A stretch of 53,019 nucleotides of DNA from positions 20,359 through 73,377 of the forward strand of contig NZ_JAJNKE010000018.1 of assembly GCF_021043395.1 (NCBI RefSeq), read 5' to 3'. This document shows positions 27,310 to 36,772 of the stretch, in pieces. Origin of the DNA: Clostridium guangxiense (GTDB lineage: Bacteria; Bacillota; Clostridia; Clostridiales; Clostridiaceae). The notes beneath the pieces are model-generated. The model made no database searches, had not been told where the DNA came from, and saw only the letters and a list, made by a program, of their open reading frames with translations. Both the position numbers and the translations under genes were made by a program. The stretch's first letter is position 1, and each line of letters opens with the position of its first letter.

Positions 27310-27405
27310 GATAAACCACCTTGAAACTTGAAATTTATTTGTAACAAAATGCCGTCTTCTGGGCATTTTGGTGCACATAAATTTCAATAGTTGAAGCGGT
27401 TTATC
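27310..27405 (+). repeat. R3 structured hairpin, copy B, in the tkt leader
   Basis: Stems GATAAACC/GGTTTATC, AAATTTAT/ATAAATTT and AAAATGCC/GGCATTTT enclose internal loops with CCTTGAAACTTG on one side and CAATAGTTGAAG on the other. The top loop is GTCTTCTG. Compared with copy A at 12307-12400 the unpaired stretches are conserved while the stem sequences change together. It ends 37 bases before the tkt start codon, so it could be a cis-regulatory RNA. It matches no riboswitch class I know. Confidence 0.65.
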
Positions 27406-27441
27406 TATATCTCTAATAAAAGTTGAAAGGTGAGAGCAAAT

Positions 27442-29427
27442 ATGAATATTGATGAATTAACAGTAAATACCGTAAGAGTTTTATCGGCAGAGGCTATTCA
27501 AAAAGCAAATTCTGGTCATCCAGGAACTCCTCTTGGAGCAGCACCAGCAGCATATGCTTTATGGTCAAAAAAATTAAAACATAATCCTTTTAATCCTAAA
27601 TGGATAGATAGGGATAGATTTGTTTTGTCAGCAGGTCATGCATCTATGTTACTCTATTCACTTTTACATTTATTTGGATATGAGGTTTCAATAGACGATA
27701 TAAAGAATTTTAGACAATGGGAGAGCTTAACTCCAGGACATCCAGAGTACGGAGTTACACCAGGAGTTGAAATAAGTACAGGACCACTTGGTCAGGGAGT
27801 TGCTAATGGAGTTGGTATGGCAATTGCAGAAGCTTATTTAGCAGAGAAATTTAATAAACCTGACATAAATATTGTTGATCATTATACTTACGTGCTTGCA
27901 GGAGATGGATGCATGATGGAAGGAATTTCTTCTGAAGCAGCATCATTAGCAGGTACTCTTGGCCTTTCAAAACTAGTAGTCATATACGATTGCAATAACA
28001 TATCTATAGAAGGAAATACTGAAATAGCATTTAGAGAAAATGTTGGTGCTAGATTTAAAGCTTATGATTGGAATGTAATAGAAGTTGAAGATGGAACAAA
28101 TATGAAAGCTATAGTAAATGCTATAGATAAAGCTAAAAGTCAAAATGAGAGACCATCTCTTATAATATCAAAAACTGTAATTGGTTTTGGAGCTTCAAAG
28201 CAAGGAACAGCAGGAGTTCATGGTTCACCACTTGGAGAAGAAGGAATTAAAGAATTAAAGAAAAACTTAGGATGGAATTATGCAGAAGATTTTTATGTTC
28301 CAGAAGAAGTAAAAGAACACATGCTTAAGGTAAAAAATGAACTTAAAGAAAATGAAAATAAATGGAATGAACTTAGAAAAAATTACGCTGAAAGCTACCC
28401 AGAATTATCAAAGGAATTTGACGAATGGATGAGTGGAAAGGTAACATTTGATTTAGATAAATTAGAAGAATTGTGGAATGTAGAAAAACCTACGGCAACA
28501 AGAGATGCATCAGGAAATGTAATAAATGCGCTTACAAAGATTATTCCTAATCTTATTGGTGGATCAGCAGATTTAGCGCCTTCTAATAAGACTTATATGA
28601 AGGATAGAGGTGACTTCTCAAAAGAAAATAGAGGAGGAGCAAACCTTCATTTTGGAGTTAGAGAGCATGCTATGGCTGCTATTGGAAATGGAATTGCTGC
28701 ACATGGTGGATTAAAAGTATTTGTTTCAACTTTCTTCGTATTTAGTGATTATATGAAGGGTGCTATGAGGATGTCAGCACTTATGCATCTTCCTGTAGTT
28801 TATGTACTTACGCATGACAGTATAGGGGTCGGTGAAGATGGTCCAACTCATGAACCAATTGAACATTTAGCTGGACTTAGAAGTATACCAGATTTAACTG
28901 TTTTAAGACCATCAGATGCGATAGAAACAGCAGCAGCTTGGAAATATGCACTTACTGAAAGCGATGGACCAACAGCATTGGTGCTTACAAGACAAAAGCT
29001 GCCTTTATACAAAGAAACGCCAAAGGATTTAAAAAGAGGAGCTTATATACTTAAGGATTCAAAGAAAGATAAACCAGATATGCTTCTTATGGCATCAGGT
29101 TCTGAAGTTGAATTAATATATAAGGCAAAGGATGAACTATTAAAAGATGGTATAGATGCAAGAGTTATAAGTGTACCTTCCTTTGAATTATTCGATGCAC
29201 AGGATGAAGAATATAAAGAAAAGGTTATGCCTAAAGAAGTTAGAGCAAGATTTGCTGTAGAGGCTGCGGCTTCTTTTGGATGGCATAAATATGTAGGACT
29301 TGATGGTAAGGTGCTTGCTATAGATCATTTTGGAGCTTCTGCACCTGCTGGAATTTTATTTAAAAAATTTGGTTTTACAGTGGAAAATGTTATAAAAATG
29401 TGCAAGGAAATTGTAAAGAATAAATAG
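27442..29427 (+). CDS. tkt: Transketolase
   Basis: This thiamine-diphosphate enzyme of the pentose phosphate pathway transfers two-carbon units. NSGHPGTPLGAAP is at the N-terminus; the ThDP site GDGCMMEGISSEA with a downstream Asn, the GGSADLAPSNKT segment, and the pyrimidine domain VREHAMAAIGNG and THDSIGVGEDGPTHEP are complete. Length is 661 aa. The ATG at 27442 is preferred over a GTG at 27430 because GAAAGGTGAG covers the latter. It is transcribed alone, with the R3 hairpin before it and a terminator behind. Confidence 0.96.
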   Translation: MNIDELTVNTVRVLSAEAIQKANSGHPGTPLGAAPAAYALWSKKLKHNPFNPKWIDRDRFVLSAGHASMLLYSLLHLFGYEVSIDDIKNFRQWESLTPGHPEYGVTPGVEISTGPLGQGVANGVGMAIAEAYLAEKFNKPDINIVDHYTYVLAGDGCMMEGISSEAASLAGTLGLSKLVVIYDCNNISIEGNTEIAFRENVGARFKAYDWNVIEVEDGTNMKAIVNAIDKAKSQNERPSLIISKTVIGFGASKQGTAGVHGSPLGEEGIKELKKNLGWNYAEDFYVPEEVKEHMLKVKNELKENENKWNELRKNYAESYPELSKEFDEWMSGKVTFDLDKLEELWNVEKPTATRDASGNVINALTKIIPNLIGGSADLAPSNKTYMKDRGDFSKENRGGANLHFGVREHAMAAIGNGIAAHGGLKVFVSTFFVFSDYMKGAMRMSALMHLPVVYVLTHDSIGVGEDGPTHEPIEHLAGLRSIPDLTVLRPSDAIETAAAWKYALTESDGPTALVLTRQKLPLYKETPKDLKRGAYILKDSKKDKPDMLLMASGSEVELIYKAKDELLKDGIDARVISVPSFELFDAQDEEYKEKVMPKEVRARFAVEAAASFGWHKYVGLDGKVLAIDHFGASAPAGILFKKFGFTVENVIKMCKEIVKNK

Positions 29428-29437
29428 CTAAGAAATA

Positions 29438-29479
29438 TAAAAAGCGGTGTGCGTTTATGCATACTGCTTTTGTTTTTCA
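29438..29479 (+). terminator. Terminator after tkt
   Basis: AAAGCGGTGTGC and GCATACTGCTTT form a 12-bp stem with one G-T pair and a six-base loop, followed by TGTTTTT. Confidence 0.8.
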
Positions 29480-29608
29480 CATTTTTAAAATGCATTTTAG
29501 ATTTATAAAATTTTTTTAATGTGACAAAACATTATTACTTGATATTGTTTATATATTACATAGTTGGATATAATATCATATAAATAAATTAATAAGGAGA
29601 GCAATATC

Positions 29609-29944
29609 ATGAATAAAATACTTTTAATAGGTAGAATGACTAGAGAACCTGAAATCAAACATATTGAAGAAATAGATAAAACTAGGTGTAATTTTACTAT
29701 AGCAGTAAATAGAAGAGTAAAAAATAGCGAAGGAATATTTGAAGCAGATTTTATACCAGTAGTTGTATGGGGAAAAATAGCAGAAAATGTAGGTAAGTAT
29801 ATGCAAAAGGGAAGTCTTATAAGTGTAATTGGAAGACTTCAAATTAGAAGTTATACTGATAAGGATAACAATAAAAGGTTTGCAGCAGAAGTTGTGGGAG
29901 AAGAAGTTCAATTTTTAGAACGCAAAAAAGAGGCAATTTCATAA
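29609..29944 (+). CDS. ssb: Single-stranded DNA-binding protein, short paralogue
   Basis: The OB-fold SSB domain is recognisable from MNKILLIGRMTREPE through FIPVVVWGKIAENVGKYMQKG. Length is 111 aa. Canonical SSB ends in a glycine-rich linker and an acidic tip (DDDIPF-type) that recruits partner proteins. Here the chain stops at ERKKEAIS, so the tip is absent. This fits a secondary SSB, for example one used in DNA uptake or repair, rather than the replicative protein. It is monocistronic, with a TATAAT box near 29570. Confidence 0.88.
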   Translation: MNKILLIGRMTREPEIKHIEEIDKTRCNFTIAVNRRVKNSEGIFEADFIPVVVWGKIAENVGKYMQKGSLISVIGRLQIRSYTDKDNNKRFAAEVVGEEVQFLERKKEAIS

Positions 29945-30091
29945 TAGTTTACAGTAAATATCTTTTATGAGTTAAATGAAATATATAATGCAAGGTTGTA
30001 AAAAGTTTATAAGAAAGTTTTGAAAAACTATAAATAAAAGAATAAAGTGTTATAATTTAACGCATGATATTTAAAACAGGCGGTGTATTGG

Positions 30092-30211
30092 ATGCATAAA
30101 AAGCGGTTTTTATTAATAATTATAACACTTTTATTATTTATAGTTGCTGTAACTGGAATAGTTTACAGGGGGAAAATAAAAAGAATTATATATTGTGCAT
30201 GTGAATTTTAA
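30092..30211 (+). CDS. Small membrane protein, 39 aa
   Basis: A short frame starts MHKKRFLLIIITLLLF, has one hydrophobic helix (about 6-25), and ends in a basic segment (RGKIKRII) and CACEF. CAGGCGGTGT upstream is a plausible ribosome site, and TATAAT lies near 30054. The composition is that of a single-pass membrane miniprotein with a positive tail. No family is recognised. It is separate from the following hemolysin-III gene by 33 bases. The stretch 29945-30091 before it holds nothing else I can name. Confidence 0.5.
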   Translation: MHKKRFLLIIITLLLFIVAVTGIVYRGKIKRIIYCACEF

Positions 30212-30244
30212 AGAGTAATATATATTTTAAGAGAGGTGAGTAAT

Positions 30245-30889
30245 TTGGAAGATAATAAAAGCTTTTATAGTAAAGGGGAGGAAATTGCAAATGCAATAAC
30301 GCATGGAATTGGAACGTTACTTGCTATAGCAGCTCTTGTTTTGCTGATTGTTTTTGCAGCTAAGTATGGAGACGCATGGTATGTAGTTAGTTATACAATA
30401 TATGGCGTATGCCTTGTGCTTTTGTATTTATTTTCTACTCTATACCATAGTATTTGTGCTAAGGGTGCTAAAAAGGTATTTAGAATATTTGATCACGCTT
30501 CAATATATATACTAATAGCGGGAACATATACTCCTTTTGCGCTTACTGCGCTTAGAAAACATGGTGGATGGGTTATTTTTGGAGTTGTATGGGGAGCTAC
30601 TTTAATTGGTATAGTAACAAAGGTGTTCTTTTGCGGAAAATTTGAAAAAATGTCTACGCTTCTTTATGTGGTAATGGGCTGGATGATAGTATTTTATATA
30701 AAAACGTTGATCTCAGTTATACCATTAAATGGGGTAATATTGCTTGTTGCTGGTGGAATAATATATACATTAGGAGCTGTATTGTTTCTATTTGATAAGA
30801 TACCATATAATCATGCAATATGGCATCTATTTGTTATAAGCGGTAGCGCATGCCATTTCTTTTGTATATTACTTTACTTGATTAGGTAA
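30245..30889 (+). CDS. Hemolysin III / PAQR family membrane protein
   Basis: This seven-helix integral membrane protein of about 214 aa carries the family motifs EEIANAITHGIGTLL, STLYHS, FDHASIYILIAGTYTPF and the C-terminal HAIWHLFVISGSACHF. The conserved Ser, His and Asp residues form the metal site typical of PAQR proteins. Some homologues are haemolytic; most have no proven function, and a membrane-homeostasis role is likely. The TTG at 30245 is preferred because GAGAGGTGAG overlaps the upstream GTG. Confidence 0.87.
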   Translation: MEDNKSFYSKGEEIANAITHGIGTLLAIAALVLLIVFAAKYGDAWYVVSYTIYGVCLVLLYLFSTLYHSICAKGAKKVFRIFDHASIYILIAGTYTPFALTALRKHGGWVIFGVVWGATLIGIVTKVFFCGKFEKMSTLLYVVMGWMIVFYIKTLISVIPLNGVILLVAGGIIYTLGAVLFLFDKIPYNHAIWHLFVISGSACHFFCILLYLIR

Positions 30890-30903
30890 TCGGCAAATAA
30901 CAT

Positions 30904-30951
30904 TATCAATACTGATATGTATCACTATTGATAATCATATCAGTAGTGATA
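30904..30951. repeat. 16-bp-stem inverted repeat after the hemolysin-III gene
   Basis: TATCAATACTGATATG (30904-30919) pairs with CATATCAGTAGTGATA (30936-30951), with one G-T pair. The loop is itself palindromic (TATCACTATTGATA), so alternative pairings exist. There is no T-run. It may be a terminator of low quality, or an operator for the downstream degV-padR-mntP genes. Confidence 0.5.
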
Positions 30952-31023
30952 TAATTAGTTAGGAGCATTTTACGTTAAAGTTCTAAATACATATTATTGG
31001 TTAAAATCAGGAGGAATTATAAA

Positions 31024-31872
31024 ATGGAAAAAATAGCTTTGATAACAGATACTACTTCAGATTTATCAGAGGAGATAATTAATAAATATGGAATTAATGT
31101 TTTATCTTTTAGAATTATTTATAGTGATAGAGAATATAAAGATAAGGTAGATATAACATCAGAAGAGGTTTATAAAAATTTCAAGTTTGAAATACCAACA
31201 TCATCAATGCCGGCACTTCAGGATATGGAGGAATTGTATAATAAACTTGAAAGGGAAGGCTATACTCATGCTATAGCAATTACTCTTTCAACTGGATTAT
31301 CAGGAATATTTAATGGACTTAAGTTAACAGCAGAAAATCACAAAAACATTAAGTCATATATATATGATTCAAAGTCTGTAACAATAGGGGAAGGTGTTCT
31401 AGCCCTAGAATGCGCTAAGTTAATACAAAGTGGAAAAAGCTTTGATGAAATTGTTAAAGAAATTCCTTTTATAAAAAAAAGAATACACATGTTTTTCGTT
31501 GTTAGTACATTGGAGTATTTGAAAAAGGGAGGTAGAATAGGAAAATTGTCAGGAACAATAGGACAATTTTTAAATATAAAACCAATAATAGCAGTAAATG
31601 AAGAAGGAACCTATTATCCATATGATAAAGTTAGAGGAAGAAAACAATCTATTAATAGATTACTTGAAATAGCAAAAGATATAACAAGTAAATGTAAATG
31701 CAGTGTTTATATTGCCCATGGAGATGCAGAGCTGGAAGCTCGTGACTTATTTGAAAAAGCTAAAGTGCTTCCTAATGTGGTATCTGCACATTTTTGTGGT
31801 TGTGTTACTCCTGTTATAGGTGTTCATAGTGGACCGGGGGCTTTAGGCCTTGTAGTATTAGAACAAAATTAG
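31024..31872 (+). CDS. DegV family fatty acid-binding protein
   Basis: This 282-residue soluble protein begins IALITDTTSDLSEE, the DegV signature, followed by TSSMPALQDMEELY, ITLSTGLSGIFNGL and LEYLKKGGRIGKLSGTIGQFLNIKPI. DegV/FakB proteins carry a fatty acid for phosphorylation by a FakA kinase, which is not in this window. The ATG at 31024 has AGGAGGA ten bases upstream. The downstream PadR gene is 19 bases away, so they are probably one operon. Confidence 0.9.
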   Translation: MEKIALITDTTSDLSEEIINKYGINVLSFRIIYSDREYKDKVDITSEEVYKNFKFEIPTSSMPALQDMEELYNKLEREGYTHAIAITLSTGLSGIFNGLKLTAENHKNIKSYIYDSKSVTIGEGVLALECAKLIQSGKSFDEIVKEIPFIKKRIHMFFVVSTLEYLKKGGRIGKLSGTIGQFLNIKPIIAVNEEGTYYPYDKVRGRKQSINRLLEIAKDITSKCKCSVYIAHGDAELEARDLFEKAKVLPNVVSAHFCGCVTPVIGVHSGPGALGLVVLEQN

Positions 31873-31891
31873 AAACTGGTGAATCGTTAAT

Positions 31892-32326
31892 ATGGATATA
31901 AAAGAAGAAGAAAAGCGTTTATATGAAGAGTATAAGCGAAAATTGGCGGAGCTTAAAAAAGTTGAAAAAGAAGGCAAAGCGGTTGGGCAAGTATTTACAA
32001 AAGGGCTGTTACCACTTTATGTACTTTATATATTAAGCTTGGGTGCTACTAATGGTAATGATATAGCACATAAAATAGGTCAGAAAACTAATGGACTTTG
32101 GATTCCAAGTACTGGTGGAATATATCCTATATTAAAAAAAATGGAAAAAAATCAATTGATAATCGGTAGATGGAATGAAGGAAATAAGAAAATACAAAAG
32201 GTTTATACAATTACAAATGAAGGTTTGATGGAGCTTGAAAATAAAAAATTGCTTTTAAAGGATAAAATGAAGGAAGCACTAGAGGTCTTTAGGATTGTTT
32301 ATAAGGATTTATATGATGAAGAGTGA
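31892..32326 (+). CDS. PadR family transcriptional regulator
   Basis: This is a winged-helix regulator of 144 aa. After a charged helix of about 30 residues comes the PadR domain with LLPLYVLYILSLGATNGNDIA, PSTGGIYPILKKMEK and KVYTITNEGLMELE. The target is unknown; it lies between degV and mntP and may control them. No effector site can be deduced. Confidence 0.85.
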   Translation: MDIKEEEKRLYEEYKRKLAELKKVEKEGKAVGQVFTKGLLPLYVLYILSLGATNGNDIAHKIGQKTNGLWIPSTGGIYPILKKMEKNQLIIGRWNEGNKKIQKVYTITNEGLMELENKKLLLKDKMKEALEVFRIVYKDLYDEE

Positions 32327-32376
32327 TATTATCTAGGTATAAAATGGTTTATAGTACTTAAATTAGGAGGATTTTA

Positions 32377-32928
32377 ATGAGTATATATTTACTGTTTATA
32401 ATAGCAGTAGCTCTTTCACTAGATGCATTTGGTGTAGCATTAAGTATTGGATTTAATGAGGCTGTAAAGAAAAAAAATAAAATATTTTTTGCACTTTCTT
32501 TTGGTACTTTCCAGGCTTTATTAACCTTTATAGGGGCATATGCTGGCTTTGTATTTAATACGTATATAATAACTATTCCTCAAATTATAGGAGGCACTGT
32601 AATATCTATTGTAGGAGTGCTTATGATAAAGGATGGGTTTGAAAAAAAAACCGAAAATATTCTCTTGAGTTTTAAGATGTATATTATTTTAGGTATATCT
32701 GTTAGTATAGATGCTGCAGTAGTGGGATTTACAATATTTAATAATATTAATAGCAATTATATAGTTATAACCCAATCAATATTTATAGGAATTATGACCT
32801 TTGTTTTATCTAATCTAGCTTTTTTTGTTGCAAAATTCTTAAGAAAGATAGAGCTTATAAAGAGATATGCTGATTACATAGGGGGAGTAATTTTAGTATT
32901 GTTTGGCATAAAGATGATGTTTTTTTAA
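32377..32928 (+). CDS. mntP: Putative manganese efflux pump, MntP family
   Basis: This six-helix membrane protein of 183 aa has two repeated halves, each with the family motif: [12 protein letters not shown] near the N-terminus and [11 protein letters not shown] in the middle. It is expected to export Mn(II). AGGAGG precedes the ATG. The 50-base upstream gap is too small for a yybP-ykoY manganese riboswitch, so it is likely transcribed with degV-padR. Its stop codon is where the R2 foldback element begins. Confidence 0.85.
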   Translation: MSIYLLFIIAVALSLDAFGVALSIGFNEAVKKKNKIFFALSFGTFQALLTFIGAYAGFVFNTYIITIPQIIGGTVISIVGVLMIKDGFEKKTENILLSFKMYIILGISVSIDAAVVGFTIFNNINSNYIVITQSIFIGIMTFVLSNLAFFVAKFLRKIELIKRYADYIGGVILVLFGIKMMFF

Positions 32929-33132
32929 AAAAATTGCGAAGTAACAGTATCTTGGAATATTAAATAAAATTAATAAATCTAAGAGTCTAAATCCTAAAAT
33001 TCTAAGAACTTTCAATAACTCGCCTTTGGCTCAGACAGATTGAAAGTTCTAAGCCTTTTACGATTTAGGCTCTAAGATCTATAAAATTTTATTTAAACTA
33101 TTCCTTCAATACCGTTACTTCGCAATTTTTTT
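32928..33132. repeat. R2 foldback element, about 205 bp, full length
   Basis: The left arm begins AAATTGCGAAGTAACAGTAT and the right arm ends ATACCGTTACTTCGCAATTT. The arms stay complementary for about 70 bases each, with scattered mismatches. A central hairpin AGAACTTTCAAT/ATTGAAAGTTCT closes the structure. There is no open reading frame. It fills exactly the gap between the stop codons of the convergent mntP and chemotaxis receptor genes. Shorter or interrupted relatives are at 7855-7992 and 15285-15540, so this is a MITE-like family. Confidence 0.85.
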
Positions 33133-35225
33133 TAGAACTTAAAAGTATTTATTAGCTTTTTTAACTCTTCGGATTGTGTACTTAATTTATTAGCTAAGTT
33201 AAATACTTCTTCATTTACCTTTGTTTGCTCCATTACTGAAGCTGAAACTTCTTCAGTAGTAGAGGTGTTTTCTTCAGAAACACTTGCTATGCTGGAAATA
33301 TTATTATTTAATGTTGTTTTTTCTTTATCAATCAAGTTCATGGCATCTATTGAGATTTTCATAGATGATCCTATTTCAGAGATGGATTTTTCAATTTGAG
33401 AGAAGATTGAAATTGTTTCTTTAACCTGCTCTACTTCATCTGAGAAACTGTCTTGAGCTTTAGTTGATAAATCAAGGGAAGATGTTATTGAATTGTTAAT
33501 TTTACTCAATATAACACCTATGTCGTTTGAAGCATTTTGAGATTGAGATGCTAGCTTTCTTATTTCATCTGCAACAACAGCAAAGCCTAAGCCAGCTTTC
33601 CCAGCACGTGCAGCTTCTATTGATGCATTTAAAGCAAGTAAGTTAGTTTGCTCAGAGATTTCATTAATTTTACTTAATATTACAGTTATATTTTTAGTGT
33701 TGGAAGCAAGATCATTCATTTTAGTTACAACTTGTTCCATGGCTTTTGAATTAACGTTAGATGCATTATTTAAATTAGCTATTATAGAGTTACTCTTAGA
33801 TAACAATTTTATTGATTTATCCGTTGCAGAATCTACGGATGTAAGCAAAGTAACGCTTTTACTTATTTCACTATTGAAGTTGTCTGATATTTGTAAACAT
33901 TTTAAAGTATCTTCTGTTTGCAGTGAAGAACCACTTGCAATTTCTTGTACAGCAGCGGTTATTTCATTTGAAGATTCTCTAAGGTTATTAGAAATATCAA
34001 GTATATGCGATGAAGATTTATTTGTTTCTGAGCTTAGTGTTGAGGTACGCAAAAGTACATTCTTTAAATTGACTATCATTTTATTAAAGTTTTCAGAAAG
34101 ATTGTTTAATTCTGATACAGTATATTTTTTATTGCAGTCAACATGGAAATTTCCATTGGATAAATCTTTAGTAATACCTATCATATCTTTAATTGGCATA
34201 GAAATTTGATAGGTTGTAATTATAGAAATAATTAAGGAAACTATTATACAAAGCACAGTTATTATTATTGTGAACATACCTATACTATTTGCAGTTGCTG
34301 ATAATTCTGATTTAGGAACTAGTCCTATTATTTTCCAACCTGTGCTGGTTGAGGTGGAATATACACCGTACATATTTTTATATGTAAAGCTTCCAGTAGA
34401 TGAATTTTTTATTTTAGGGAAATAAGCATCTTTTAATTTTGTCCCAACAAGATTTTCATTTTTGTTAGAGATTATGTAACCATCATTATCAACTATACAT
34501 ATATAACCATCCTTACCTATTTTTGATTGTGATAATTTAGAATTTAAAGCTTCCATATCAACATCAATACATAAAACTCCTGCCATTTTAAAAGTAGATG
34601 GATCTTTTACTGATCTAACTAAACTTAGAGTAAGCTTATTTTTACTGTCGGAACCTAAATATCCTACTTTTCTTGGAGATGTCCAAAAAGACTTACCATC
34701 TAAATCCAATGCTTTTTTATACCAGTTTGAAGCTCGATCGGCGTTTAAAGCATCTTCATCTATAGTATCTGAAAGTGATGATACAGATAACCCATTATCA
34801 TTTATTATGGCGGCACTTTTTATTAAATCTATTGAATCTGATACAGGAGTAATATAAGTGCTTTTTAATTTAGATCTTGTAGAATATAAATCAAAATCAT
34901 CTTTTTTACTATCATCTGCAAGTGTTGAAGTAAAATTAGAATTTTGAAGTAGTTGCATAGAGTTGCTGTTTATAGTTGAATTTATTAATTCAGCATAGTT
35001 TTTTGTCTGATTTAATATTTGAAGTGTTGAGTTTTTAAAATCATCAGTAACTTTCCATTTTGATATTAAATATGTTATTATTCCACACAAGAGTAATGAA
35101 ACTACTATAAGTGAAGAGAAAGAAAATACTAATTTTTTTAATAATCCATCCTTAATTTTTAAATCTGCAATTAAATCCTTAGATATAGTTTTATGTAATC
35201 TAGTTTTAGAATGTTTTTTAACCAT
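33132..35225 (-). CDS. Methyl-accepting chemotaxis protein with Cache sensor domain
   Basis: This is a membrane chemoreceptor of 697 aa. A first transmembrane helix lies at about 31-53. An extracytoplasmic Cache-type sensor domain (with [16 protein letters not shown] and [13 protein letters not shown]) extends to a second helix at about 310-335. A HAMP domain and a long coiled-coil signalling domain follow. The signalling hairpin tip is [18 protein letters not shown], followed by [13 protein letters not shown]. The ligand is unknown; Cache domains often bind amino or organic acids. No other chemotaxis gene is near. Confidence 0.93.
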   Translation of the reverse strand: MVKKHSKTRLHKTISKDLIADLKIKDGLLKKLVFSFSSLIVVSLLLCGIITYLISKWKVTDDFKNSTLQILNQTKNYAELINSTINSNSMQLLQNSNFTSTLADDSKKDDFDLYSTRSKLKSTYITPVSDSIDLIKSAAIINDNGLSVSSLSDTIDEDALNADRASNWYKKALDLDGKSFWTSPRKVGYLGSDSKNKLTLSLVRSVKDPSTFKMAGVLCIDVDMEALNSKLSQSKIGKDGYICIVDNDGYIISNKNENLVGTKLKDAYFPKIKNSSTGSFTYKNMYGVYSTSTSTGWKIIGLVPKSELSATANSIGMFTIIITVLCIIVSLIISIITTYQISMPIKDMIGITKDLSNGNFHVDCNKKYTVSELNNLSENFNKMIVNLKNVLLRTSTLSSETNKSSSHILDISNNLRESSNEITAAVQEIASGSSLQTEDTLKCLQISDNFNSEISKSVTLLTSVDSATDKSIKLLSKSNSIIANLNNASNVNSKAMEQVVTKMNDLASNTKNITVILSKINEISEQTNLLALNASIEAARAGKAGLGFAVVADEIRKLASQSQNASNDIGVILSKINNSITSSLDLSTKAQDSFSDEVEQVKETISIFSQIEKSISEIGSSMKISIDAMNLIDKEKTTLNNNISSIASVSEENTSTTEEVSASVMEQTKVNEEVFNLANKLSTQSEELKKLINTFKF

Positions 35226-35476
35226 TTATACCCCTCCCTTATATATATAGTACAATATTGTGAAAACGATTTAAAGAATATTGGATATTTTTATACAATA
35301 GTATAAACAATTTGTATATATTAACTAAAAATTCTACATATTTTTAAGGAAAATTAGTAAAAAGATTAAATTAGAATTTACTAATCAATTTAGAAGTTAA
35401 AAGTTTACTAATAAAATAATATTTATGATATAATTAAGAAAGTATTATAAATTATATTAAGGTGATGTAATAAACA

Positions 35477-35902
35477 ATGGAATGGAAAAGTTATTTGCAG
35501 AATAAGAATATAAAAGTTACTAAAAGCAGAATTAAAATTTTGGATATTTTAAATAAGACGGATAATGCTCTAAATGTGCAAGAAATATACGATTATTGTA
35601 AAAATTGTGGACTTAATATAGATTTGTCTACTGTATACAGAAGCATAGATTTATTCGAACAAAATAATATATTAGATAAAGTTGACCTTGGAGATGGAAA
35701 ATATAGATATAAGATAAAAGGTCATAATCATAAACATATTTTAAGATGCTGTGTTTGTCATAAGGAAATCGAAATAGACTGCCCTATGACTCAAATTGAA
35801 GAATTAATAAAAAATGAAACTGGGTTTGTTTTAGTAGATCATGAATTAAAGTTAAAAGCTATGTGCAAAGAGTGTATAAATAAATGCAATAATAAAAAGT
35901 AA
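35477..35902 (+). CDS. Fur family metalloregulator
   Basis: This DNA-binding regulator has 141 aa. The winged helix includes VTKSRIKILDILN and STVYRSIDLFEQN. The dimerisation domain has the metal-ligand pattern HNHKHILRCCVCHK and a C-terminal CKEC pair, giving a structural Cys4 zinc site. It could be Fur, Zur or PerR; the sequence does not settle this. The nearby MntP would fit metal control, but no Fur-type operator was found by eye. Confidence 0.85.
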   Translation: MEWKSYLQNKNIKVTKSRIKILDILNKTDNALNVQEIYDYCKNCGLNIDLSTVYRSIDLFEQNNILDKVDLGDGKYRYKIKGHNHKHILRCCVCHKEIEIDCPMTQIEELIKNETGFVLVDHELKLKAMCKECINKCNNKK

Positions 35903-35910
35903 ATAGAGTT

Positions 35911-36261
35911 TTATTGTGTATTAAAATCAGTATCTTGATATGGAATTTCTTTTATACTTTTCATTTTCCATGTACCTGACTTGTTTTTAATGAGTGTCAA
36001 TTCATAGCTAACAACTCTATGTGGTGGACTTTTTTTTATTCCTGTAATTACAAGAGTCGATTCATGTCCATCAGAAAATTTTAAATAATAAGAATCTATT
36101 TTATATAGTTTATTCTTATTAAAAATTCCAGTTGTTGTATAGTACTCAGATGCATATGTTATGTCACTACACTTGTGTATTAATATTGTGTGATGTATAT
36201 ATAATATTAATAATAGTAAAACTATTGCAATTAAAATATACTTAAATTTAGCTTTATGCAT
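35911..36261 (-). CDS. Hypothetical single-pass exported protein
   Basis: This 116-residue protein has an N-terminal hydrophobic helix (about 8-24, IAIVLLLLILYIHH) preceded by lysines, then an extracytoplasmic domain of about 85 residues rich in beta-type sequence. No lipobox is present. A C-terminal LIKNKSGTWKMKSI motif resembles small lipoproteins with NTF2-like folds, but no family is assigned. It is convergent with the Fur-family gene. Confidence 0.65.
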   Translation of the reverse strand: MHKAKFKYILIAIVLLLLILYIHHTILIHKCSDITYASEYYTTTGIFNKNKLYKIDSYYLKFSDGHESTLVITGIKKSPPHRVVSYELTLIKNKSGTWKMKSIKEIPYQDTDFNTQ

Positions 36262-36355
36262 TTTAACACGACCTTATGGAAAAATTTACAAAATAATTAT
36301 ATAATTTATAAGGCTGATTTGCAATAGTAATATATTGGAAAGGACGGTTTTTTAT

Positions 36356-36754
36356 TTGGATTTTTCATCTTTAGTTTTAATGGAAAAAGATAGGGAAGGC
36401 AAAGTTTTTATAAGAGAATTAGGAAGTTATGTTGTAAGTGAGGGAGCTGAACACATAAAAAAGCTCTATTACAATGGAGAAAAAGTAGTTGCTTTTTTTG
36501 ATACTAAGGTTGATGTTGAGGATTGGGAATACAGTGCAATTTATAATCTTATAGATGAAAGTGTTTTTTCTTCTAAAGGGTTTGTTATTAATTCTGTAGA
36601 TGAAGAATATAATCCTACATGGCGTGTAGAGTTTGATTATATAGATGACCATGAGGCTATGAGAAGAAAAATAAATCTTTTATGTGCATTAATAAATGAT
36701 GAAATGAAGAGGGTATTTAGTGTCATTAAGGATAAAAAAGAAGATTATATCTAG
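36356..36754 (+). CDS. Conserved clostridial protein of unknown function
   Basis: This soluble acidic protein of about 132 aa starts MDFSSLVLMEKDREGK and contains VDEEYNPTWRVEFDY. I think it belongs to a clostridial DUF but cannot name it with certainty. The TTG at 36356 is preferred because GAAAGGACGG lies just upstream; an earlier in-frame TTG at 36335 has no ribosome site. It is 18 bases before the rhomboid gene and probably co-transcribed with it. Confidence 0.7.
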   Translation: MDFSSLVLMEKDREGKVFIRELGSYVVSEGAEHIKKLYYNGEKVVAFFDTKVDVEDWEYSAIYNLIDESVFSSKGFVINSVDEEYNPTWRVEFDYIDDHEAMRRKINLLCALINDEMKRVFSVIKDKKEDYI

Positions 36755-36772
36755 ATTTTTTAAGGAGAATAA

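Noticed and set aside
32326-32377. Manganese riboswitch before mntP
   Set aside because: The gap is only 50 bases and lacks the yybP-ykoY conserved elements.
33697-34209. 170-aa frame opposite the chemotaxis receptor
   Set aside because: It is a shadow of the strongly supported receptor gene, without a ribosome site or recognisable domains.
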